A stretch of 64,000 bases of DNA from DATAGF01 sp963813355 (GTDB taxonomy: Bacteria; Actinomycetota; Thermoleophilia; Miltoncostaeales; Miltoncostaeaceae). The stretch covers positions 251,233 through 315,232 of the forward strand of contig CAWEYS010000029.1 of NCBI GenBank assembly GCA_963813355.1, in the 5' to 3' direction. Both the position numbers and the translations under genes were made by a program. Of this stretch, positions 36,925-47,325 are shown piece after piece. Within the stretch, counting starts at the first letter, position 1. Every line of letters begins with the position of its first letter. The notes below the pieces were generated by a model. It ran no database searches. It was given only the letters and a program-made list of their open reading frames with translations, and was not told the origin of the DNA.

Positions 36925-38037
36925 TCAGCCGCGCAGGCGCGCCACCCAGATCGCCTCCTGGGGCCAGCGGTGCGACCAGTCGGCGGTGACGTAGTCGTGA
37001 GGCCCCGGGTCGCCGTCCTCCGGCGCCTGAGGCTCGTGCAGGGCCTCGACGGCGAAGCCCGACCGGCGCAGCTCGGCGATCCAGTCGCCGTAGGTCATGT
37101 TGAACTCGATCGAGGGGTGATCCAGCCAGTCGAAGGAGCGCATGCCGAAGTAGGGCCGCACCAGCCGGTCGGCGGTCGGGAAGCCGCCGAAGTCCGGGAT
37201 GCAGAGCATGAGGATCGGCGTGTGGGTCAGGAAGACCAGCAGGCCGCCCGGGCGCAGCAGCCGGGCCGCCTCGGGGATCCAGAGCGCGGGGTCGCACCAC
37301 AGGCAGGCCCCGTACTCCGAGAAGGCCAGGTCGAAGCCCCCATCCGAGAGGGGGACCGCCTCCCCGCTGGCGTGGACGAGGGGGAAGTCGAGCCCGTGCT
37401 CGCGTTGCAGCCGCCGGGCCGTCTCGAGCTGTCCGGCGGAGTTGTCGACCCCGGTCGGCCGGGCCCCGCGCCGCGCGAGCCACGCCGACCAGTACGCCGT
37501 GCCGCACCCGAGCTCGACGACGTCGAGGCCCGCGACGTCGGGCAGCACCCCGAGCTCCCGCTCTGGGATCTTCCAGATGCCCCACACGGGCTCGTCCATC
37601 GCCCACTTGAGTTCGCCGTCCGCGGCGAACTCGCCGGCCAGGCCGTCCCAGACCTCGCGGTTGATGCGGGCGTGGCCGGTGAGGCCGTCGGCAGCGCGGC
37701 CGCCCCGGCGGCGGCGGCGCCAGGGGGCGACCAGCGCGTGGCTCTCGGCGACGAGCAGGCGCACCAGGTCGTCGCCGGCGTCGCCGCCCAGCGTCACCGT
37801 GATCCAGTGGCGCTTGTTGAGGTGGTAGCCGGGGATGATCGCCTCGTGCGCCTCCCGCAGCTCCTCGGCGTAGTCGGGGTCGCACTTCACGCTCACCCGC
37901 AGGGGCTCGTCCGACAGCGCCGACAGGGCGAACATCTTGCCCCCGACCTTGAAGACGGACGTGCTCGCGTTGAAGGGGAAGGTCTCCTCGGCGCCGACCC
38001 GCCCGAGGCACCAGTCGTGCAGCTCCTCCGGGCTCAC
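36925..38037 (-). CDS. YjbR/MmcQ domain fused to a class I SAM methyltransferase
   Basis: One open frame of 370 residues holds two normally separate domains. Residues 1-105 are a MmcQ/YjbR domain (GAEETFPFNASTSVFKVGGKMFALS, SVKCDPDYAEELR, GYHLNKRHWITVTL). After an Arg/Gly-rich linker (106-120), residues 121-370 are a methyltransferase with motif I VELGCGTAY (174-182) and ARLLRPGGLLVFL. No stop or start signal lies between them. The GTG overlaps the stop of the AraC gene, so the two are coupled. The methyl acceptor is unknown. Confidence 0.8.
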   Translation of the reverse strand: MSPEELHDWCLGRVGAEETFPFNASTSVFKVGGKMFALSALSDEPLRVSVKCDPDYAEELREAHEAIIPGYHLNKRHWITVTLGGDAGDDLVRLLVAESHALVAPWRRRRRGGRAADGLTGHARINREVWDGLAGEFAADGELKWAMDEPVWGIWKIPERELGVLPDVAGLDVVELGCGTAYWSAWLARRGARPTGVDNSAGQLETARRLQREHGLDFPLVHASGEAVPLSDGGFDLAFSEYGACLWCDPALWIPEAARLLRPGGLLVFLTHTPILMLCIPDFGGFPTADRLVRPYFGMRSFDWLDHPSIEFNMTYGDWIAELRRSGFAVEALHEPQAPEDGDPGPHDYVTADWSHRWPQEAIWVARLRG

Positions 38038-38723
38038 CCCACGGGCGTCCCGAGCTCGCCGCGAAGCAGCGCGTGGGGCGTCGCCCCGGCCAGGTCGCGG
38101 ACGTCGTTGGCCATGTGGGCCTCGTCGTACCAGCCGTGCTCGACGGCGGTGCGCGCCCAGCTCTCGCCGCGGCCGGCGCTGAGCGCCCGCTGCATGCGCC
38201 CGATGCGCGCCATCCGCGCCGGGCTCAGCCCGGCCGCCGCCAGCACCCGCCGGCGCAGGTGGCGCGGGCTGTAGCCGCTCTCGCGCGAGAGGGCGCCGGC
38301 GCCCACCGCGCGCATCGCTGCCTCGGCGAGCGGATCGGGCGGGGCGGCGTCCGCCGCCAGGTCGGCGAGCGAGGCCGGCCGCCGGCCGACGAGCTCCGCG
38401 ACCGGCACGCGCTCGTCCAGCAGCTCCGAGGCCGGCATGCCGAAGAGCGCCGGAAAGGCCCCGGGACGCAGGCGGACGCCGCGCGCCTCGTACCCGGGCT
38501 CCACGCGGAACAGCGCCGCGGCCGTGAACGGTCCCACGACGTCGCCGCCGATCAGGTCGACGCAGCCGTCCGGGAGGACGCGCAGGTCGGCGCAGCGGCT
38601 CGCGCGCACCCGCCAGACCGCGTGCACCCACGGCGCGAGGGCCGGCGGCGGCGCGTGGGCCTCGTACGCGAGGCCGGGCCCGTCGACGAAGACGACCGGG
38701 AGCGGCTCGGGTGCCGCGCTCAT
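38034..38723 (-). CDS. AraC-family transcriptional regulator
   Basis: 229 residues from the ATG at 38723. The N-terminal sensing domain (PPALAPWVHAVWRVR...RVLPDGCVDLIG) is of the DUF6597 type. A C-terminal AraC helix-turn-helix follows (ESGYSPRHLRRRVLAAAGLSPARMARIGRMQRAL, TAVEHGWYDEAHMANDVRDLAGATPHALL). It precedes and overlaps the YjbR-methyltransferase gene, so the methyltransferase may belong to its own regulon. Confidence 0.82.
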   Translation of the reverse strand: MSAAPEPLPVVFVDGPGLAYEAHAPPPALAPWVHAVWRVRASRCADLRVLPDGCVDLIGGDVVGPFTAAALFRVEPGYEARGVRLRPGAFPALFGMPASELLDERVPVAELVGRRPASLADLAADAAPPDPLAEAAMRAVGAGALSRESGYSPRHLRRRVLAAAGLSPARMARIGRMQRALSAGRGESWARTAVEHGWYDEAHMANDVRDLAGATPHALLRGELGTPVG

Positions 38724-38772
38724 CGGCCCAGGATAGGCGACGGCCCCGGCCGGGGCCGCGCGGGCCAATGCC

Positions 38773-39084
38773 CTAGGCGGCGAGCGGCAGAGCCTCGGTC
38801 GGGCGGCCGGGGTTGGCCCGGGCGTCGCGGTTGACCTCGACGATGCGGGCCATCAGCGCCCGGTAGGTCGCCGGGGCCTCGGCCGGCGGGGCCCCGAGCT
38901 CGGCCGCCAGCCGGCCGGCCCAGGCGACCAGGCTCGCCTGGGGCCGGGCCGAGGGGTCCTGCAGCGCCTGCTCGAGGACCACCCCGCCGAGGCCCCGCAG
39001 CTCGGACAGCAGCACGCCCCGCGGGCGGGGCGGCTTGGGCTTGGCACGGCTACGACGGCGGGCGGGCGCGGCGGACGACGGCAC
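38773..39084 (-). CDS. Hypothetical protein with basic N-terminus
   Basis: 103 residues from a GTG. A Lys/Arg/Pro-rich first 25 residues is followed by an Ala-rich helical part. I recognise no family. It has codon use like its neighbours and lies 50 bp before the AraC gene on the same strand. Confidence 0.45.
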   Translation of the reverse strand: MPSSAAPARRRSRAKPKPPRPRGVLLSELRGLGGVVLEQALQDPSARPQASLVAWAGRLAAELGAPPAEAPATYRALMARIVEVNRDARANPGRPTEALPLAA

Positions 39085-39167
39085 GGGCGGGCTCCTGGGG
39101 CGAAACGGTCGGGCACCCGATGCATCGACCCCGCGCCGCGCCGACTGGTCCCCCGAACGGGGGATCC

Positions 39168-39674
39168 TCAGATGCCCTGGGCCGTGTGCTCTCCGTGGCT
39201 CATGGTGTTCTCGCCGACGATCCGCACCAGGCGCTGGGGGTCGGCGATGCCCTCGAAGCGGAACTGGCTGGAGGTCTCGGCCGTCCCGGCGGTGTCGAAG
39301 TCGACCGCGCCGACGCGCATCGCGCGGTCCATCATGCTCTGCGAGATGTTGACGTTCTGGACCCGCTCGAAGCGCGCGGTCTGCTCGTCGCGCGCAAGGA
39401 TCCCGCGGCGCACCCGCAGGCGCTGGTTGGTCACCTGGTAGAAGGTCGCGTAGCGGCGCAGGACGTCGAACACGACGACCAGCACGACCAGCAGCAGCGA
39501 GATCAGCAGCCACTGCCAGTAGGGCAGCCCCGTGTCGCCGTCGTTGGCGCGCACGATGCCGGCGATGATCACCGGCAGGAGCGCCACCGGGATCCAGATC
39601 ACGAAGAAGCTGAGCTGGGCCCGCCACGACGGGCGTCCCTGCCACAGGATCCTCTCCCCCTGGAGCAGCTCCAT
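39168..39674 (-). CDS. Membrane protein with bacterial PH domain (bPH2)
   Basis: 168 residues. ERILWQGRPSWRAQ at the N-terminus, two membrane helices (about 22-43 and 54-69) and then a bPH2 domain: YQVTNQRLRVRRGILARDEQTARFERVQNVNISQSMMDRAMRVGAVDFDTAG. Same architecture as YdbS/YdbT-type proteins of Gram-positive bacteria. Function unknown. Confidence 0.8.
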   Translation of the reverse strand: MELLQGERILWQGRPSWRAQLSFFVIWIPVALLPVIIAGIVRANDGDTGLPYWQWLLISLLLVVLVVVFDVLRRYATFYQVTNQRLRVRRGILARDEQTARFERVQNVNISQSMMDRAMRVGAVDFDTAGTAETSSQFRFEGIADPQRLVRIVGENTMSHGEHTAQGI

Positions 39675-39778
39675 GGCCGCGAAACCTACCCTCCGGGGTG
39701 GGCGCCGCGCGCGCCGACGCTCGTCACGAAGGATACGATGTCGCCCGTCCCGGACGGCCCACGCGAGGAGTCGAGCGC

Positions 39779-41751
<1,973 letters not shown>

Positions 41752-41758
41752 CCCTCCC

Positions 41759-42382
41759 TCAGAGACCGGGCGGCAGCGACCGCCCGGTCCCCACCAGCCG
41801 GCCCTTGGCGTGGTCGAGGGCGAACAGGAGCGCGTTGCGCGGCGGGGCGCGCCGGTCCGACTCGCGGAACCACGCCACGACCCCCTCCACGCCCAGGGCC
41901 AGGGCGAGCCGCGCGTCGGCGCCGGCGTCGGCCGCCAGGGCCACGAGGAGGGTCAGCGCGGCGATCTCCCGGGCCGGCCCCGAGGTGCCGGGCGCCTCGG
42001 CGATGCGCGGCACCAGGCCGCCCCGCGCGTCGAGCAGCTCGACGACGAGTCGCGCGGCGCCGGGGCCCTCCCAGGGGACCACCGCGAGCGCCCCCGGCAC
42101 CCCGAGGCGCTCGAGGGGAACCAGGTCGCCCGGCAGGGGGTCGTCGCCGGCGGCCACGATCCCCGTCGAGGCCCGCGCGAGCGCGTCGCGGTAGGCCTCC
42201 CAGCGCTGGTCGCTGGAATTGAAGACGCCGAGCGCTGCCGCCCCGACGCCCAGCGCGAGCCGGTCGGCGGCCTCGTGCTCGGGCCAGCGCCGGTCCGCGG
42301 GGTGGAGCATCGCCGCGGCCCGGCGGGGGCCGTAGAAGGCGACCTCGCCCCGGACCAGCGGCGCGCGATCGAACAACCCCAC
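41759..42382 (-). CDS. Hypothetical protein
   Basis: 207 residues, soluble, Ala/Leu-rich, with no motif that I recognise. Convergent with acs (7-bp gap). It resembles a compact alpha/beta protein (LGVPGALAVVPWEGPGAARLVVELLD). Codon usage agrees with neighbours, so it is likely real. Confidence 0.5.
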   Translation of the reverse strand: MGLFDRAPLVRGEVAFYGPRRAAAMLHPADRRWPEHEAADRLALGVGAAALGVFNSSDQRWEAYRDALARASTGIVAAGDDPLPGDLVPLERLGVPGALAVVPWEGPGAARLVVELLDARGGLVPRIAEAPGTSGPAREIAALTLLVALAADAGADARLALALGVEGVVAWFRESDRRAPPRNALLFALDHAKGRLVGTGRSLPPGL

Positions 42383-42479
42383 CCAGCGCCCCCCTGATCC
42401 CGCGCCGCCGCGAAGGGGCGCCTCGCGCCGCAGTTCGCCGCGGCTAGCGCCGGATCGCCGCGGGCGTGCGCGACTTGAC

Positions 42480-42494
42480 TTAGCAACAGGCTAA
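42480..42494. promoter_or_regulatory. Palindromic operator upstream of the CDF transporter
   Basis: TTAGC-AACAG-GCTAA has two perfect 5-bp arms (42480-42484, 42490-42494). It begins in the last base of a consensus-like -35 TTGACT (42475-42480), so a bound repressor would block RNA polymerase. The ATG of the transporter is 20 bp downstream. The gap 42383-42513 holds nothing else recognisable. Confidence 0.55.
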
Positions 42495-42513
42495 ATGACT
42501 ACCGTCGCGGGCG

Positions 42514-43383
42514 ATGACGGACCACGCCCGCCGCAACCGCGCCGCCGCGCTGCTGTCGGTGGCCTCGAACGCCCTGCTCACCGCCGTGAAGCTCGCGATC
42601 GGGCTGGTGACCGGCTCGGTCGCCGTGCTCTCGGAGGCGGCGAACTCGGCCGGCGACCTCATCGCCTCGGCCATCGCCTTCGCGGGCGTGCGCGCCGCCG
42701 CGCGGCCGGCCGACTCCGACCACCCCTACGGCCACGAGAAGAGCGAGAACCTCGCGGCCGCGATCGAGGGCGTCCTGGTGCTGGCCGCCGGCGCCGCCGT
42801 CGCGGCCGAGGCCGTGCGGCGCCTGGTCTCCGGGGCGCCGGAGATCGCCTACCTCGACCTGGCCGTCGCCGTCATGGCGGCCTCGGCGGTCGTCAACCTC
42901 GTCGTGGCGCTGCGGCTGCGGCGGGTGGCCCGGCGGACGGGGTCCCCGGCGATCGAGGGCGACGCCGCCCACCTGGCGTCCGACGTCTGGACCTCCGGCG
43001 CGACCGCCGCCGGGCTGGCGCTGGTCGCCCTCACCGGGTGGACCGCGCTCGACGCGATCGTGGCGCTCGCCGTCGCCGGCTACGTGATGTCCGTCGGCCT
43101 CCGGCTCGCCTGGCGCGCCGGCCACGTCCTCCTCGACGGCAGCCTGCCCGAGAGCGAGATCGAGGTCATCGAGGACGTGCTCGCCGGCTTCGAGCGCGAC
43201 GGAGTGAGCTTCCACGCCCTGCGCGGGCGCCGGGCCGGCGCCAAGCGCCTGGTCAACCTGCACATGGTGGTCCCCCCCGACACGACCGTGCGCCGCGGCC
43301 ACGCCATGAGCGGCCGGGTGAAGGGCGCGGTGCGCACGGCCCTGCCCGGCACCGAGGTCCTGATCCACCTCGAGGACCACTAG
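42514..43383 (+). CDS. Cation diffusion facilitator (metal efflux) transporter
   Basis: 289 residues with six membrane helices and a cytoplasmic C-terminal domain. Motifs: EAANSAGDLIAS (metal site in TM2), DHPYGHEKSENL, and EGDAAHLASDVWTSG in TM5 (His and Asp ligands). CDF proteins export Zn, Fe, Co or Mn by proton exchange. The metal cannot be fixed; an N-x3-D TM2 pattern occurs in several subgroups. Likely controlled by the palindrome at 42480-42494. No ArsR or MerR regulator gene is adjacent. Confidence 0.85.
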   Translation: MTDHARRNRAAALLSVASNALLTAVKLAIGLVTGSVAVLSEAANSAGDLIASAIAFAGVRAAARPADSDHPYGHEKSENLAAAIEGVLVLAAGAAVAAEAVRRLVSGAPEIAYLDLAVAVMAASAVVNLVVALRLRRVARRTGSPAIEGDAAHLASDVWTSGATAAGLALVALTGWTALDAIVALAVAGYVMSVGLRLAWRAGHVLLDGSLPESEIEVIEDVLAGFERDGVSFHALRGRRAGAKRLVNLHMVVPPDTTVRRGHAMSGRVKGAVRTALPGTEVLIHLEDH

Positions 43384-43445
43384 GCGTCGCTGAGGACGGC
43401 GCGCGCCGGCAGGGTCCGGCGCGGCGGCGGCGAATCGATCGATCC

Positions 43446-43640
43446 ATGACGACTTCATCGCTCGCGTTCGCCGAGGACGACACCCTCCAGGTGGCGCGCC
43501 CGGCCCGCCTCCCCCGCGCCATCCCCCCCCGCCGCCTCGACGAGATGGACCTCGACCCGCCCTCCGGGCCCGTGCCCCCCGAGGTGCTCGCGTACTTCGA
43601 GGCCGCCGTCACGCGCGAGGGGCTCCGCGAGAGCCGCTGA
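43446..43640 (+). CDS. Small hypothetical protein
   Basis: 64 residues, Pro-rich middle (RAIPPRRLDEMDLDPPSGPVPP) and a short helix at the end. No recognised family. Codon third positions are GC-rich as in neighbours. No strong Shine-Dalgarno. Confidence 0.35.
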   Translation: MTTSSLAFAEDDTLQVARPARLPRAIPPRRLDEMDLDPPSGPVPPEVLAYFEAAVTREGLRESR

Positions 43641-43724
43641 CCCGGTCGTCCCCTCGGGGGCGCCGATGAGTCTCGCTCCGTCCCCGGGTCACATCGTCGA
43701 ACCGGACGACCCCGAGGAGGAGAG

Positions 43725-44180
43725 ATGCCCCGACGCATGACCGAGCGCGAGCGCGAGGCCTTCCTCGCCGAGCCGCGCACGGCGATCATCAGCGTGGCCT
43801 CCGGCGACGACCGCCCGCCTCTGGCCGTCCCGATCCACTACGCCTACGAGCCGGGCGGCGACATCACCTTCTACACGGACACCCAGCGCCGCACCTCGCG
43901 CAAGACCACGCTCATCGCGCGGGCCGGCGGGCGGTTCACGCTCACCGTCCAGCACCCGGAGTGGCCGTACCGCTACGTCAGCGTCGAGTGCACCGTGGTG
44001 CGCACCGACCGGCCGCCCAGCACCGACCAGATCCTCGCCGTCGGCCGCCCGTTCATGCCCGAGGAGGATTCCCGGGCGCTGGCGGCGTCGGAGATCGGCG
44101 ACCCCGAGAGCACCATGGTCCTCTACACCGCCCGCCCGGACCGCTGGCTGGCGATGGACTTCCACGAGGACGCCGGGTAG
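43725..44180 (+). CDS. Pyridoxamine 5'-phosphate oxidase-like flavin/F420-binding protein
   Basis: 151 residues of the split-barrel fold: MTEREREAFLAEPRTAIISVA...PLAVPIHYAYEPGGDITFYTDTQRRTSRKTTLI and FTLTVQHPEWPYRYVSVECTV. This is the actinobacterial PPOX class often using F420 or FMN. Strong GAGGAGGAG just upstream of the ATG. Substrate unknown. The alpha/beta hydrolase starts 9 bp after it. Confidence 0.75.
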   Translation: MPRRMTEREREAFLAEPRTAIISVASGDDRPPLAVPIHYAYEPGGDITFYTDTQRRTSRKTTLIARAGGRFTLTVQHPEWPYRYVSVECTVVRTDRPPSTDQILAVGRPFMPEEDSRALAASEIGDPESTMVLYTARPDRWLAMDFHEDAG

Positions 44181-44189
44181 GCGCGCCCG

Positions 44190-44984
44190 ATGGACCGCGT
44201 CGACGTCGCCGGGCTCCGCATCGCCTACGAGCGGGCCGGCTCCGGGGCGCCGCTCGTCCTCCTGCACGGCTACGTCGGCGACGGCCGGGGGACGTGGCGC
44301 CACCAGATCGAGGGTCTCTCCGACGAGTTCACGGTCGTGGCCTGGGACGCGCCGGGCGCCGGGCGATCGTCCGATCCGCCCGACTCGTTCCGCCTGCCGG
44401 ACTACGCGGACTGCCTCGCCGCCTTCGTCGACGCGCTCGGCCTGGGGAGGGTCCACCTCGCCGGACTGTCGTTCGGCGGAGCGCTCGCGCTCGAGCTGTC
44501 CCGGCGCCATCCGGCCGTCCCGGCGACGCTGGTGCTCGCCGGCGGCTACGCGGGCTGGGCCGGGTCGCTGCCTCCCGCCGTCGCGGAGCAGCGCCTGCGC
44601 CAGGCCCTGGAGCTGGCGGACGGGACGCCCGACGAGCTGGTGCGCGCGCTGCTCCCGACGCTCTTCTCCGACTCGGCCGACCCCTCCGCCGTCGCCGGGT
44701 TCGCGGCGGCCATGCGCGCGTTCCACCCCGCCGGCCTGCGCGCGATGGCGCACTCGGCCGCGGAGGCCGACCTGCGCGAGGCGGTCCCGCGCATCGGCGT
44801 GCCGACCCTGGTGCTCCACGGCGGCGCGGACGTGCGCTCGCCGCTCGACGTCGCCGAGGCCCTCCACGCCGCGATCCCGTCGTCGCGGCTCGTCGTCCTC
44901 CGCGGCGTCGGCCACGCGAGCTGCGTCGAGGCCCCCGAGCGCTTCAACCGCGAGGTCCGCGCGTTCCTGCGCGAGCGCGCCTAG
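44190..44984 (+). CDS. Alpha/beta hydrolase
   Basis: 264 residues. Oxyanion segment LLHGYVGDGRGTW, nucleophile elbow GLSFGG, acid Asp in LHGGADVRSP and catalytic His in GVGHASCVEAPERF. Typical small esterase, lactonase or haloalkane-type fold. It may share a transcript with the PPOX gene. It converges with the toxin gene (adjacent stops). Confidence 0.8.
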   Translation: MDRVDVAGLRIAYERAGSGAPLVLLHGYVGDGRGTWRHQIEGLSDEFTVVAWDAPGAGRSSDPPDSFRLPDYADCLAAFVDALGLGRVHLAGLSFGGALALELSRRHPAVPATLVLAGGYAGWAGSLPPAVAEQRLRQALELADGTPDELVRALLPTLFSDSADPSAVAGFAAAMRAFHPAGLRAMAHSAAEADLREAVPRIGVPTLVLHGGADVRSPLDVAEALHAAIPSSRLVVLRGVGHASCVEAPERFNREVRAFLRERA

Positions 44985-45302
44985 TCAGAGGCCGAGAATG
45001 AGCGCGAGTGCCTGGTCGACCGCGCGAAGCTCGTCCGTATCGAGGCGTCCCGCCGACCGCCCGAGCCGCTCCGGATCCACGACCGTCACCTGCTCGACGA
45101 GGACGCGCGTCTCGCGCCCCTCCAGGGTGATGACGGGGCGGAAGCTCGACGGTCGGGCGCTCGTGGACGTGGGCGCGACGAGGGTGGTGCTGAGCCCGAG
45201 GAGCTCGTCGGCCTGCACGACGACGGCGTAGCGGGCGCCGCGCTGCTCGTGCCCTCGGGCGCCCCTGGGCGCCGGAAGGCGGAACACCTCGCCGCGGACC
45301 AC
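44985..45302 (-). CDS. MazF/PemK-type toxin
   Basis: 105 residues with the MazF fold: GEVFRLPAPRGARGHEQRGARYAVVVQAD, TLVAPTSTSARPSSFRP, VLVEQVTVVDPERLG. Such toxins are sequence-specific mRNA endoribonucleases. The GTG start follows the antitoxin stop directly (TGAGTG), so expression is tightly coupled. Confidence 0.85.
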   Translation of the reverse strand: MVRGEVFRLPAPRGARGHEQRGARYAVVVQADELLGLSTTLVAPTSTSARPSSFRPVITLEGRETRVLVEQVTVVDPERLGRSAGRLDTDELRAVDQALALILGL

Positions 45303-45548
45303 TCAGTCCGGCGGCGAGGGCGCCAGGCCCGCCATCTGCTCCCGGATGACGCGCATCTCCTCCCGATCCGCGCGGTCGGCGGCCAGGCTGTCCACCTCCT
45401 CGCGGATCGCCGACCGGACACGCCGCCGTGCGGCGGCCTCCCGCAGCGCCAGGCGCACGGCCTCCGAGTCGGTCAGGCCGCCGGCCCGGACGACGTCGAG
45501 CGCCGCCGCGGAGGAATCGTCGAGCCTGACGTGGAGAGAACGGGACAC
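45303..45548 (-). CDS. Ribbon-helix-helix antitoxin
   Basis: 81 residues. An N-terminal RHH-like beta strand (RSLHVRLDDSS) and helices (AALDVVRAGGLTDSEAVRLALREAA) are followed by an acidic, probably flexible tail that would wrap the toxin. GTG start 9 bp downstream of a palindrome expected to bind the complex. Confidence 0.8.
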   Translation of the reverse strand: MSRSLHVRLDDSSAAALDVVRAGGLTDSEAVRLALREAAARRRVRSAIREEVDSLAADRADREEMRVIREQMAGLAPSPPD

Positions 45549-45557
45549 GCCACGAGC

Positions 45558-45576
45558 GTAGCACGATTCATGCTAC
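45558..45576 (-). promoter_or_regulatory. Toxin-antitoxin operator
   Basis: GTAGCA-N7-TGCTAC, a perfect 6-bp inverted repeat just upstream of the antitoxin start. TA complexes commonly repress their own promoter through such sites. TAGCAT on the minus strand may be part of the -10. Confidence 0.55.
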
Positions 45577-45634
45577 ACGAGCGACGACCCGCGCAGGCGC
45601 AGAGCACGAGAGGGGATCCACTAGGTTCTGCCGG

Positions 45635-47325
45635 ATGGCGACCCCCCCGGCGGCTCGCGCGCTCATCCTGGCGGTCGACGACGACCCGGCCGTCGGCCGC
45701 GCGATCGAGCGCGACCTGAGGCACCGGTACGGCGCGCGCCATCGCGTCCTGCTGGCGGACTCCGGCGAGGCGGGGCTCGGCATCGTCGAGCAGATCGTCC
45801 GTCGCGGCGAGCCCGTGGCGCTCCTGGTCGCCGACCAGCGCATGCCCGGGATGAGCGGGGTCGAGTTCCTGGCCCAGGCCTTGCGAGCGGCTCCGGAGGC
45901 CAAGCGCGTGCTGCTCACGGCCTACGCCGACACCGAGGCCGCCATCCGGGCGATCAACGAGCTCCGCCTCGACCACTACCTGATGAAGCCCTGGAGCCCG
46001 CCGGAGGCCCGGCTCTACCCGGTGCTCGACGACCTCCTGGAGGACTGGGAGGCGGACTCCGCCGCGCGGCTCGCCGAGCCGGGCCTGCGGATCGTCGGAC
46101 ATCGGTTCTCCGCGGAGGCGCACGCGGCCCGCGACTTCGTGGCCCGCAACGGCGTCCCCTACCGCTGGCTCGACATCGCGGACCCCGAGGCGCGCCAGCT
46201 CCTGGCCGCCGCCCGGCTGGACGAGGCCCAGCTCCCGGTGCTCGTCTTCGAGGACGGGGAGGCGCTGGTGCGGCCGTCCCAGGGCGAGATCGCCGCCAGG
46301 ATCGGCCTGCGCACGGCCGCGGAGCTCCCCTTCTACGACCTCGTCATCCTCGGCGGCGGGCCGGCCGGTCTGGCGGCGGCGGTCTACGGGGCGTCCGAGG
46401 GCCTGCGGACGCTCCTCGTGGAGCGTCACGCGACCGGTGGCCAGGCGGGGCAGAGCTCGCGGATCGAGAACTACCTCGGGTTTCCGGCGGGCGTCAGCGG
46501 GGCCGATCTCGCGCGGCGCGCGACGATCCAGGCGCAGCGCCTGGGCGCGGAGATGCTCACCGCCCGCGAGGTGCTCTCCATCCGCGAGAACGGCCCGTCG
46601 CGGGTGGTCACGCTCGACGGCGGGGCCGAGATCGGCTGTCACAGCGTGCTCATCGCGACGGGGGTCCACTACTCCCGGCTCGATGCTCCGGGCGTGGAGG
46701 CCCTCACCGGCTCGGGCGTCTACTACGGCGCGTCGCCCGCCGAGGCCGCCGCCGTCGAGGGCGAGGACGTCGTCGTCGTGGGCGCGGCGAACTCCGCGGG
46801 ACAGGCGGCCGTCAACCTCGCCACCCGGGCCCGCCGGGTGGTGATGCTGTGCCGCGCCGACGGGCTCGAGAAGAGCATGTCCCACTACCTCATCGAGCGG
46901 ATCCGCTCGCTCGCGAACGTCGAGGTCACGGCCGGGCGCGGTGGTCACGGCGGCCGCGGGCGACGGCCGGCTCGAGGAGCTGGCGGTCGCCGTCGCGGGA
47001 CGGGAGGAGCGCCTGTCCGTGACCGCGGCGTTCGTCTTCATCGGCGCGCGACCGCAGACCGACTGGCTCGGCGACGCCGTCGCGCGCGACGCGGGAGGGT
47101 TCATCGTCTCCGGCCCCGGGGTGAAGCGGATCGACGGGCGCCACCGCTGGCGGCTGGAGCGCGATCCCTTCCCCCTCGAGACCAGCCTGCCGGGCGTCTT
47201 CGTGGCCGGGCGACGTCCGCGACCAATCGATCAAGCGCGTGGCGTCGGCGGTCGGCGAGGGCTCGATGGCGGTGCAGCTCGTGCACCAGTACCTCGGCGG
47301 GGTGCTCAGGCCGGTGGCGCGGTGA
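45635..47325 (+). CDS. Response regulator fused to glutaredoxin-like and thioredoxin-reductase-like domains (two frameshifts)
   Basis: Residues 1-130 are a receiver domain (acidic pocket VDDDP, phospho-acceptor Asp67 in VADQRMPG, Thr95, Lys118 in YLMKPW). Residues about 150-225 look like a glutaredoxin fold without CxxC (RDFVARNGVPYRWLDI, LPVLVFEDGE). From about 232 the chain is a FAD-binding TrxR homologue (YDLVILGGGPAGLAAAVYGA), but the CATC position reads GASP (365-368). The NAD loop is VVVGAANSAGQA. Breaks near 46936 and 47205 are GGG for GG; the repaired end is LVHQYLGGVLRPVAR. Partner kinase overlaps. Confidence 0.85.
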
